Part shown: positions 1-11,600 of the stretch, one piece after another | Position numbering within the stretch: position 1 is the stretch's first letter | Layout: every line of letters starts with the position of its first letter | From: Calliphora vicina | Lineage: Eukaryota > Arthropoda > Insecta > Diptera > Calliphoridae | Reading direction: 5' to 3' | Assembly (NCBI RefSeq): GCF_958450345.1 | Contig: NC_088783.1 | Location: 86,263,895-86,327,894 of the forward strand | Length of the DNA stretch: 64,000 nucleotides | Notes under the pieces: model-generated | Seen by the model: the letters and a program-made list of their open reading frames with translations, nothing else | The model's database searches: none | What the model was told of the DNA's origin: nothing | Position numbers and translations under genes: made by a program

Positions 1-363
1 CAAGACGTATTTAACAAGGTGACAGCAGTGGCAAATTTAAATAAATACAGGCGAATTCACAAATTTTTTATATATAGAGTTTGACATACGGGCGTACGGG
101 CGAATATTTTTTATATATGTAGTTTGACATTTGTGCGTGCTATTTCTATAATCAGCTGTGCTGCCGATGGCACCTTATTAAATGCACCTTGCTATATGTC
201 AAACTTTGTTTATGTTTACATTTGTTATTGTAAATAACATAGTAACATTTTAATTCGCCTTGATTTTGACATTTACCGTACATTTGAACAAAAACAAATT
301 GCCTGTTGTTTTTGCATTGTTGTATTTGTTGCCGGGACGCACTCACCTTGTTAATACGCCTTG
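1..363. mobile_element. MITE with CAAGGCGTATTAACAAGGTG-type ends
   Basis: The window opens with CAAGACGTATTTAACAAGG, and its inverted partner lies at 344-363 (CACCTTGTTAATACGCCTTG). The interior (about 160-345, minus strand) is nearly the same as 31865-32060 on the plus strand, so this is a dispersed family with another copy in the window. No transposase is seen, so the copy is non-autonomous. The left end may extend beyond the window, so I cannot test for a TSD here. The related copies at 31.8-32.3 kb have 8-bp TSDs. Confidence 0.6.
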
Positions 364-571
364 ATTTAAGCCTTTAGTTAACTGTTATTATTCTTATATG
401 ATTGATTTATACTCAAAATTACGAATATATATTTTGATAGTAACTTTTACAAAAATATCTGATAGGCAGACGAAGTTTGTTGGCGGTGGTCGAAGAGGTA
501 GAGTGTGTAATACACAGGTTTAGGTTAGTTCAAAAGAGAATGTGAAAAATGTCTGCCTTTCAATTTCTGCA

Positions 572-776
572 TTGTAAAAGGGGACTTATCACTATCACTA
601 AACAGCACTAAAATGTGTTTTAACAACTCTTTTATAACATGAAATGGCGTTTATGCTATGTTCACACTTGGGATTTTAAACACGTTTAAGCAAAATGTTG
701 ATTAAGTCCCCTTTTACAAGGGGTTGAAGAGGTTCAAAAGAGAAAGAGAAAAATGTCTGCATTGTAAAAGGGGACT
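572..776. repeat. TTGTAAAAGGGGACTTA repeats
   Basis: TTGTAAAAGGGGACTTA occurs at 572-588, inverted at about 704-720, and again in direct orientation near 757-774. The preceding stretch, with TTCAAAAGAGAA and AAAATGTCTGC, is also duplicated (about 527-560 and 733-758). A related TTGTAAAAGGGGA lies at about 27764. These look like ends of a small foldback element that has been partly duplicated. No coding content. Confidence 0.4.
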
Positions 777-1210
777 AAGTTAATCAAAACCGTTCACATT
801 ACTTTTGAGATGATTAAGTTGACAGTAAAGTGATTAAGTTGACAAATAAAAAAACAACAATCGAATTTATATTTCTTTAAAGCATTAAAAATGGAATGAA
901 ATACTTTAATAAAGTTATCAGCAGATTATTTATACTTATTAATTATGAGAATTGGCGGATTATTTATGAAAAATGTATTTATCGGTAGTACATCTGAAAG
1001 GTATGTTCATTGTGGCCGATGCTACATCATCGTCAGTTTGAGGTATGTTCAGGTGATTCTACGTGATTAATGAAATGATTAAGATTTAATCATGTTAATT
1101 TGAAGTGATTAACAAATCATTTAAATGTATGGATATTCATCTCGATTTTGATGTGATCAGAGCTTAATCACGCTTGAGATGATTAACTCTGCAAATGTGA
1201 ACATAGTATA
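652..1210. mobile_element. MITE-like inverted-repeat element
   Basis: TATGCTATGTTCACACTTG (652-670) is mirrored by CAAATGTGAACATAGTATA (1192-1210), 17 of 19 matching. The interior repeats GATTAAGTTGACA (about 811-845) and other GATTAA units. No ORF of note and no clear TSD, so the exact borders are uncertain. It overlaps the repeat cluster just upstream. Confidence 0.4.
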
Positions 1211-1340
1211 AAGCTTGACAGCAGTCATTTTGTTGTTTTTGTTTATTTTCAACAAATACACTACCCTAAAATCACAAAGAAATAAAACACATACACGATA
1301 TTTTAGAATTTGCTTCGCTGACAATCATTGACTTGAGTAA

Positions 1341-2269
1341 TAGTGCATTTACACCGAAGCGAAATCTAGTACATATGAGATTTCGAGCCAAATCTAGTTA
1401 TTTTGACGAGATTTCCCATACAAAATGAAATCTACTCGTGACTAGATTTTGGGGAAATCTCCTCAAATCTACTCAGTACCAAGGGATGCAACCGTGAATT
1501 TCTTCATAACTGACTAAAAAATACAGCACTGTACAAGTAAAATTTGACAGATACAAATAAAAAAAATAATATAAAAAGTGAGGAACAATTTTAGCGTTCG
1601 ATAAATATTTTCAATGGATGCAAATATGAATAAAAGTTAAATTTATAAATTATAATACTAAAAATTTACTTATTTACTGCGGGTTTTGTTAGTCAGCTGT
1701 TTTTGTTATTAAATGAAATCTTGCTAAATGTCAGAAAACAGCGGTGTAAACGGTATAGATTTTGAACAAGATTTCAATTAAAATCCACTAGATTTCGCCT
1801 CGGTGTAAATCAGTGATGTTCACGCCATACAACAATTGCTTGAAAAATTTACACACATTTGTTACGCTCTTTTAAAAACTTTTGTTCATTCATCGTTTAG
1901 CTCTCGATGAAAACACATGCGACGGACTATCGTCATTTTTTTCAGACATTTACTAAGCATTGTTGTTGGTTGTTTTTGGAAGAAGCATAGCAAACACAAG
2001 CGTTTCAATTGCAATTGAACACAAAATAACAAAGTCAAAAATAAATAAAAAATTAAATAGAATTTAGGCCGTATAATGCATATTTTTTCTTTTCCTTAAA
2101 ATTTAAATTACATTCATTAAATAAATTGGTTATATGTGACAAAAATTCTAAATCTAAACTTTCATTATTTTGTTCTTATTTTAAATGTTTGACATTATGT
2201 TTGCTGGGTAGCTCTCTCACCAATACATCTTCATTTTTATTTTTGAACATCACTGGTGTAAATGCACTA
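1341..2269. mobile_element. PIF/Harbinger-type MITE (TAA TSD), interrupted
   Basis: The ends are TAGTGCATTTACACCG (from 1341) and its inverted copy. The right copy is split by the hAT-type element at 1811-2255: CTAGATTTCGCC...GGTGTAAAT lies before it and GCACTA (2264-2269) after it. The two arms match at about 30 of 31 positions once the insert is ignored. A TAA duplication flanks it (1338-1340 and 2270-2272), the 3-bp TWA-type TSD of PIF/Harbinger elements. Without the insert the MITE is about 476 bp. No transposase. Confidence 0.72.
1811..2255. mobile_element. hAT-type MITE nested in the Harbinger MITE
   Basis: The termini are CAGTGATGTTCA (1811-1822) and TGAACATCACTG (2244-2255). A perfect 8-bp target duplication GTGTAAAT lies at 1803-1810 and 2256-2263. 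An 8-bp TSD with CAG...CTG ends is the hAT signature. The target falls inside the right TIR of the enclosing MITE, which dates this insertion as the later event. Length 445 bp, no coding region. Confidence 0.78.
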
Positions 2270-2289
2270 TAAGATACTCCACCATTAAC

Positions 2290-2620
2290 ATATTAAAAAT
2301 TTGACATGAAGTCTTAACATCATGTTTTAACAGAATTTTATGTCTGGTGTTATGGGTACCTCCAAATGCTGTTAAAAATCGCTAGATTTGCCGCTAACCT
2401 TCAAAACTATTTGATTTGACGGGAAAACCTCCGAATTGGCAACACTGCGTTAGACCGCCATTTTTTAATTTTTGTAATAGATTACTGTAATAGAGAACTT
2501 TAATTTTTTTCTTTCAATCGCGTTTTATCATTGATTTGCGAAGGTCGCTTTTTCGATTGGTGCAAAAAAAGTAATTGTGTGTAAAACACGCTCACGTTTT
2601 ATAAACTAATAATTAAAAAT
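2290..2620 (+). promoter_or_regulatory. caz: caz 5' region: probable promoter and 5' UTR
   Basis: The interval between the last recognisable MITE (ending 2269) and the caz ATG at 2621 must contain the promoter and 5' UTR, unless a further non-coding exon lies upstream. I see no convincing TATA box. The bases before the start, TTAAAAATATGG, give an A at -3. The region is under 350 bp, so the promoter abuts a transposon cluster. The transcription start is not defined from sequence alone. Confidence 0.3.
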
Positions 2621-5600
2621 ATGGATCGTAAGTGAAATATAAAAATGTGTTGAGCTTAAATATAACAATTTTGTTTGAAAATATAGGCTACGGTGGTGGT
2701 CAAGGCGGTGGCGGCGGTGGATACAATAATTTTTCTGTTCCCCCACCCAATTTCCAAATGTCAGAAGGTAATAGTGGACCATTCAGTAAACCACCACCCT
2801 CTTTTTCGAAACCTGGTGGTAAATAGTTTTCCCGGTATATTAACTCTTTTGTATATTAAAATGTTTTTATTTTTATCTAAAAAAAGGTTATGATTCTGGA
2901 AGTCGCGGCGGTGGTGGTGGCGGCGGCGGCTCCGGTGGAAGCGGCTGGCAAGACCGTGGCGGCAATGGCGGTGGTGGCTATGGGTATGTATCTAAACTTT
3001 ATTTAGTGGTTATGAAAAGTGGACGTTTTTATTTAAAAAAGTAAAAATATGTTAAAGGTTTCCTAATGATCCAATTTACAATATTTGGCGTATATTTTGT
3101 TACACAAAATGAATAAATAAAAAACTACGAACATCATTATTTTTTTGCTTCTCAACTGAAATGTGTTGTGTGTATGTAATGTAGCCATTTTGTTAGCATC
3201 ATAATCTATTACAATTTATTTTGTTCTATAGACGGCAGGTTAATTTTATATAGACTTTTTTTTCTTTTCCTTCCTAATAAATAAAATTTATTGTTATGAT
3301 ATTGCGAAAAGGAATATTGGCCGCAAAAGGCTATATAGGATATACAAAAATTAAATAATTGAAGGTATGTTATGTACTTGCAATAAAAAATGTTATTTCA
3401 CAAAACATATTTGGGATATGACGTTAACCTTTTTATAACAATTGTGCTTTTAAATAATTTTTTGGTGACTAGTGAATAATAATTTTATAAAATTAATAGT
3501 ATAGTACTAATTTGTTTCTGCACAAATAACCTATTCCGACAAAAGAAAATTACATCCAGGTTTATATATCGATTTTGTGTAAATTTTCTACAAAATTATA
3601 TATAGTTTCAGAAAATTAAGTTCAAGCGAAAGGCTTTTCTATCAAAATGATCATGGCGCAAAGAATATTTCGTTAACATTTGATGCTAAATTGAATAAAA
3701 CATATTTCTTGTTTTATTCAATTATATATTAATCTATTATATGTTAATGTACAAATGTATATTTAAATCAATATGTTCACGTATTTTATATATATTCATA
3801 TTGTTGAATAAATAATAGAGTATTAAAGTTAATCTGGAAGCAGCATACGGCAATTAATTAGATACAGTACTTGCGATTGTATTTTTTTATCATTAATTCT
3901 ACATTAGTGAAATACATATACATTTTCCAATCGAGTTTTACCCTGAGTTTATTCCAAGTTCTAGTACATAACGGCGTTATACTTTTGATATACCCTTGTT
4001 CCCTCTTCATCATTCCAAAAATGTTTTGTTTCAGAAAAACATTTCTGTTTTTAATTGTCCAATATCATAAATGGGAACTAATCAAGATCCCAGTAACAGT
4101 TTACATATTTTTTTTCTGTAAAAATTTCTGTATTGCCGGCCTTTGGCCGTGCGAGGGACTTTAAATTCTGGAGTGTATCGAACACCGGCTTCGCTAAAAT
4201 CAATTTTTCTGTATATCAACATTTTCTGATGTACGGTCATATAAATTCAAAAAGGAATTTTTAATAAATAGTACCATATTATGTATCATATTAAAGGTAT
4301 TTTGAAGCTATGCAATGATACCCATTATAATCAGATTATTTACTTTAAATTTCTATAACTCTTAAACTAAGAGAGAGCGGGCAAAACGTTTTTGTGCTTC
4401 TAATTATGAGAGCTATCAACACCGAAAAATTATTAAAATGCAAGCTGTTTCGATGATCTTGATTTATATCCATAAATGATTTAAATAGGTTTCAAATTAC
4501 ATTTTTGTTAACCGAAAATCTAGTCTAAGGTTAATATCATAGAATAAACAAATAGAACGGAAGGAGAAAGTAAAATAATACTCTCTTTTCACACATACGG
4601 GTGATACAAAAACAAAATACATGCAATACATTCTCATGAATTAGGTTTCTGACAACAGACTTGGGTTTTTGGCTCTCAGTTACCTATCTAGTTGTCTATA
4701 GTTAATATTATTATTGTCGGACAATGTCACATTTTTTTTATCAAAACGAGTAAAACCGGAAAAATCAAATATATAAAACTATATAGTATCTTAAACCTTA
4801 GCGTTAGAATGAACCATTTTTGTATTTTACTACACAAATATTTCATCAGCTGTTTGTAATATGGGATTTATTGCAGAGATTAACTCACCAATATTGGTAA
4901 ACGACCCAAATACAATATTCGTAGATTAAACTTAATTGAATATCTAATTTTCAAGTCAAAAACCCTTAAAGACATAATGAGCTTTAATTATTAACGTATA
5001 TCCACGCAGATTCCATTGTAAACAGAAGATATTTCTGCATGCATAAGAATTGATTAAATCACACAGTTATCAAAAAAGAAACTAGTTAATGCAACAAAAT
5101 AAATAGTTGTATATTTTTCTGTCGTCTGTTTACAAGTGAAACATTTTTTTACATAAGAAATTATTCCCATAATTACTATTCCTCTTAATATATTTAAATA
5201 TATATATACATATGTTTAATATCTTACGATTCTTCAACATGAGATGGAGTTATGATGTCAACAACACTGATGTAGTATTTAACATTTCATTTCCAATACA
5301 AAGAGCTTAATACATTTGATGGTTATAAGCAAATTACCTATACAGTTTTGTAAGTGTTAATTTTAAAAACTAAAAGTTGAGAAGCAATATTTTAAATAGG
5401 GTAAGGTTTTTGATATTTTTTTTTTAATAATCATAATATATTTTGATGGTATTTTCAAGTTTTTTTTTTTCTAACAAAAAGAGTATATTGGTTAATAAAA
5501 CAAAGTGTCATGTAAAACTCAACAGACTGTGAAAAAGAATATTAATACTTTACTATACAATGGGTATACGTCCTTCAAACTACATATTGAATTGGTAAAT

Positions 5601-8600
5601 GTAAATATAGAACAGTAACGATTTATAAATGAATGGTTTAAATTATGAGGTAAAGAGTCATCGATGTAAATGTGAACAAATGGTCGAAATTGAAACATCT
5701 TGTACATCTATGTAAAATACACTTGTTCGGTTACATTTAGAACATTATATCAACATAATTGACAAGATTAAAGGAAAAGATCTACGTCGCTTCGCTCAGC
5801 AGTTGAAAAATAAATTAAAACCTAACAAACTTTACAATTATCCACAAATTATTTTACACAAATACAATTGATTGAATATTGTACAAACCGTTAAATGATG
5901 CGTTACTATTACAATCCTATTTTAGAAACGGAGGCGGCAACAAGGACAACTATAATAAAGGTAAAAATAAATGCAAGCAATATAACAAATTGCTATGCAA
6001 TCTTCAAAATAAGAGTAATGTATAACAATTTGTAATACCATTTTACTATTGTATTTAATTTACTTACAAATCTTACTATGTACAACTATTTTTGTGACCT
6101 GTACTGCACAACCATATAAAAAGATGACGAACGATTTTTATAGGATAATAATACTGATATTTAATTTCCTACCATACGTTTTGTGGACTGACGACCGTTT
6201 GAAAAATAACTCAAATCATTATATTTTATATTTTCTTAAAAGCGCGTTGACAAAATCAATTTTGATCACATAAAAACTTCTGTAGCATTAGGATTTATAT
6301 TTTTAGTATTAATTTTTTATAAAATAACATCATAAGGTGGTATAAATATTTAAAATATGTAGGTTGTTTTTAAAGTCTTCTGGCAGCAGCAAGTATACTT
6401 TTCTCCAGCAGTAATTACTATTTTCGAAATCGTATGATATTTAAAATTATAATAAAGTTAAAAATATTATAGAATATTTCGATTTCGAGGTCTTATTTGA
6501 TGTAAATAATTAACTCCAAAAAATAATTAGTTTTCAATATCGTTTCTTGATAAATATCTACAAATTGTAATCACCTATAATAAGACCATAGAACTTTTCA
6601 GTATCCACTCTAAATAACTATCAGAAAAACCATTATTAATATGTTTATGTCATTTTCAATGGGAAAAATTTCATGTATGTAAAGAAGCTATAATTACAAA
6701 AACAAATGTTTTGAACTTGGTATGAAAAAACATTAAAGGTTTGAAAAAGGATTTACTGATATATCACAAAAAGGGAATGTGCGAAAGTTGTTTACACAGT
6801 GATTATTTTATCTAAATCGGTAGAAATATATGTATGTAATAAATATAAGGTGTGCGTGCATTCCTTATGTATATTTATAAAAATAAGTTTTACTATAAAT
6901 GGTCATGGTTCTAAAAATAAAGTGTAAAAAGTTATACAAATTGAAGAATATACATGCAGTACATAATAATAATAATGAAATTTAATTATTAAACCAGTAT
7001 TAAGTGATTTTTAATATTCTATATACATACTAAAGAATTGAGTGGTAAAATAAATGGGAAAAAACTGAAAATATGGTTTATACATAAATATTTCGTTAAA
7101 AAGTTAAAATATGGTTTCCAAAAAAAAGAAGAAAATGTAACATGCGTATGATAAAAATGTTGGAGTATGTTTAATTGTGTTTCTACGTCATAAATTTGTA
7201 TATTTTATAATAGATTCGTTTGAAAATTGTTAAAAAGCAGTAGTTTATTCATTATTTAATTTTTATTATTTAGTTGTGAATGTATTTATTGTAATCCGAA
7301 TATTGTACATATTATAATAGTTCAACAATTTACAGGAGCAGGAGGCGGCGGAAGTTATGGAGGAGGCGGAGCTGGTGGTAGTGGTGCCGGTGGTGTTGGT
7401 GGTGATTTAATTACGCAAGAAGACACCATCTTCGTTTCTGGTATGGATCCAGAGGCTACAGAAATGGATATTGAAACTCATTTCGGAGCAATTGGCATAA
7501 TTAAGGTAACGATTTAAAAATGTTGGCTACTAAAAGTATTTAAATGAATATAAATAATAAATAGAATAGGGGCTGTCAACGAAACACTGTCAGACAAATA
7601 AAAACAGAATTTAAAAGTGCGATTTGACGAATTCGCCAGACGCCGAATGTTCTGTAAATGGCGCAATCTTTTGTGAACTAAACTTGTTTTTTTTTTTTTT
7701 TGCAAGTTCAGGTTTAATTCGTTTCGAAAAGAAATTCGTTCGAATTTATATGCTTTATACATTGCATTTCGAAAGTGTTTCGAATCGAATTACATAATAA
7801 CCCCCCAGGCCGTATGAAAAATATTCGAAGACCACCCTCTTCTGCTTGTCAAACACGGCACACTGTGAAAAAAGTTAAAATATTTAAAAATTTAATAGTA
7901 CTTCCTATTATTTTGCTTGAAACTGTAAGTCAAAGCTAGACTGAGAGTTCAATATTAAAGCCATAGAGAAACATAGAGCGGAAACGAGAAAAAATCTAAA
8001 AAAAAAATTATTCAAATTAATCACACATACGAGTGTTGTTTTTGTTTTCACATATGCCCAATTCAAAATTGATGTCGTAGGGTTGTATCGTTGTATATCG
8101 TAATTTTTTTTGTTTTATTAATTATTTTTTTTATTAATTTTTTTTTTTAATATTTATGACATACAATGCTACAACATCAGTTGTGAATTGGGCAATAGTT
8201 TTTTCTTTGACATGAGATATTCCGCTCTATGTCTATTCTCTATGGTTAAAGCTTCGCATAAGTATTATTCTCTTAGTTGTTGTTGTAGCAGCAGTGTTTT
8301 CTGAGTTGACAGCCCTTGGCCGAGTGAACTCGGGTCATTCCGGTGCGTAGAACCGGATGTCGTGGGAATGGTTATTATTCTCTTAGTTGTTGTTGTAACA
8401 ATTCGACTGTGACCGATTGTTCTTTCCTGAAATTATAACAGTAAATATTTTTAATTATTTGTGTTGATGTCAGTAGGTGGTAGTGGGAGCTGGAGAAACT
8501 GCGCCACCTCAGTTGGTCTTAACCACAGGTCTATGGGGCGCAAATTTGTAGACCTGGTGGGACAATTATAAGTGCATTGTATCGTGCCAGGAACGATACG

Positions 8601-11600
8601 TTCTCGGTAGCAGTTGTGGAAACTGCACCAACCGGTTCTTAATTGTGCTAATATAGTTCTTGTATGCCTTCGTAATTGTCTCTCACAATCCGATATCGCA
8701 GGGGGGTGTACGTTTAGGACTCTGTTGCATCTGCGGCTTCAGTAATCGCCGTTTGATGCAACAATTTCCGAGCACAATTTGTCGACGTCCGATGGTATGA
8801 CGTCTTGGATGTCGCTGCGAAAGCGTCGAAAGTCCATCCGGATATGTCGGGGAAGGGGATCCTGCATCAGAATCTGATGATTTTGGTGACTCGGCAGATG
8901 GCATGCCAACAGGAACTGTCTAGTCAACAACACATTATGTTGTCTGACCGCCAGTAACCTGGTCCCCTCATGTAGATGATCCACATTCGTCATCTTGACA
9001 CAACCGGTTGCGATCCGGAGAGCATTATTTTGGCATATTATATAAACCTCGCCATTGGGTGTCGCTGAGGAATGAGGTCCATACTGGGGCAGCGTAATTG
9101 AGAAGAGAGCGACCAATCGCCTTGTATGTAACTACTATCGTCTCTTTCTTCATGCCCCAAGAGGTGCCAGCTATTTCTAACCTTTTGGTTGATGTAGGTT
9201 GTGTGCCTTGAAAAGTGAAGGAGGCTGTCGAAGACTACCCCTAAAATGTTCGGGTTTTGAACCGTGGGGATAGTTCTACCTTCGACTGAGATGTTGAGCG
9301 CCGTCCTTACTTATTTAGTCCAAGAGGTGAAAAGGGACACCGAGGATTTCGGAGCAGATAACCTTAGTTTGCGTTCCTGAAAAAAGTCTGTTATGGTGGC
9401 CAGGTATCGTGTGATTTTGGCACTTATGTCGTCGATGTTGACACCTGATGAAATTATAGTGCAATCATCTTCATTCGACACCATAGAGACATTTGGGGGG
9501 TTCAGGAAGCTTGGCAAGATATATGTTGAAGAGCATCGGTGATAGTACTCCTCCTTGTGGCACGCCCATCTTTATCTTGCGGTATTTTGATTTCTGGCCT
9601 CTGAACTCGACAAACGCATGTCTTCCACATAGATAGTTGGCTATCCAGCGTTTGACATCATTTCATCATCGAGTGATCGACCGTATCGTCGAATGCCTTG
9701 GATAAATCCAGTGCGTTGACACGGTCGTTGCTGATTGAGGCCATTGGCGATCTGGGAGGTTATCTGAGTTAGAGCCGTTGTTGTGCTATGCGCCTCCCTG
9801 AATCCATGTTGATGTGTGGCGAGCGGGAAATGCTCTTTCAGGGTGGGTAATAGTAGGGATTCTAAAATCTTTGCTATTGGTGACAATAAGGAGATGGGTC
9901 GGTATGATTCTCCTAGGGTAGCAGATTTTTCCGGTTTTAGAATTGGGATAACTCGAGCCACTTTCCAGATATCTGGAATCACCAAATGGTGAATCGAGAG
10001 ATTCAGAAGGTGGGTGAGATATTCCAGACCTACTATACCGAGCTTCTTGAGCATTATCATTGAGATACCATCCGGACCTAGAGCTTTGGAAGGTTTCGAT
10101 TTGGAGATAATGAACTCGACTTCACGGGGAGTGAAGGAGCATGGCTGAGGATCTCGAGTAAGATTCTTAGTTCTCCGAACTATAGTCCTTTTGGTCCGGT
10201 TCTGCGTGGCGGGGTGTTCTATAAATTGCCTGCAGAATTGTGTTGCGCATTTCTTGGCATCTGTATGTTGCAAGTTATTAAACGCAATAGCAGCGAGGTT
10301 TTGATTTCGATTATTGTTTCCAGATAGACTTTTGATAGTAGACCATAGCGATTTAGAGTCAGTTGAGCAATGATTCAGGTTGTCTAACCATTTGTTGCGG
10401 CGATGTTCGTCGACGATAAAGTCAATTTCAGCCGTCAACTGCTCAATTTGCTCATTAGCTGGATCGTGCTGCCTGAGATGGAAAATTTGGTCTAATATTC
10501 GGTATTCTTCCTGCGGGGATAAAGCGCCTTGCCGTCTGAAGGACTATCTTTCTAAAGATTGCTTCACCCCTTCTGGCACATGTGGGGGGCGGCAAGTGAC
10601 GTAATGAATCGTCTTGTAGTTCGTAAAGCTGTGCCAGTCAGCTCCACAAAGTCGCTAGACTTCTCTACTGTGATCAAGATGGGGATGTGATCGGAGTTTA
10701 ATGCCCATGGAAATGTCTGGGGAGCTTGAACATCGAGCAGTTATTCTCGTAGAGAAGTCTTCGTTGATTGCAGCGAAGTCCGAGTCGTCTATCTGGTCTG
10801 ATAATGAAATACAACGTGGATCGTGCATTGAAATCGCCAAGTATTATTCTGTTATCTCCTTGCAAAAGGTGGGCTATGCTGGGATGATAACAATGCTGTT
10901 GACGGGTGGAATATATACATTGACAATTTCTAACTCAATATCTCCAGTTTTTATTGAGATGCTCATTACTTCCAGGTAGGGGTCTGGAGAGGGGGAGGGG
11001 GTGGTACTGTCAATGTATAATTGAAGCTTCGCTTTATGATAAAAGCAAGACCACCGCCATGATCACGTTCCCTGTCTTTCCGAATGATGTTGTAATCACT
11101 GGAAGCCGAGAGTCTACAATCCCTGGTTAGCTTCGTTTCTTGAATGACTGTAATGAGGATGTTATTAACATGCATAAAATTGGTGATTTCCACGACCTTA
11201 TTTCTAAGACCATTACAGAATAACTGCATGATCTTAAACGATACTTGGGAATCCCCGAAATGCAAGTATATTTAATATACTTGGCAGTTGATGTGGAGTT
11301 CTTGCCGGGGTTTGTTGTTGTAGTAGAGACAGATGTTGCACTGGGGTGGCAAAGGGGGCTAAAAAGCTACTGGTGAGTCCTGAGCACCTTTTCAGGTGAC
11401 ACCAGTTATTACAAACGGTGCATTATACTGAGGTGGTGTTACGCATTATGCGTTGTTGACATACTGAACAGAGCCAAATACTGGGACCTGGATTCTGTTC
11501 AACGCCGGCTATAATTAAAAGGATTTTGAGCAAAATTGCCGACATATTTTGCTCACCTGGGGAAAAAAGTTCGGTTTGTACAACTGTCGCAGAGTTGACA

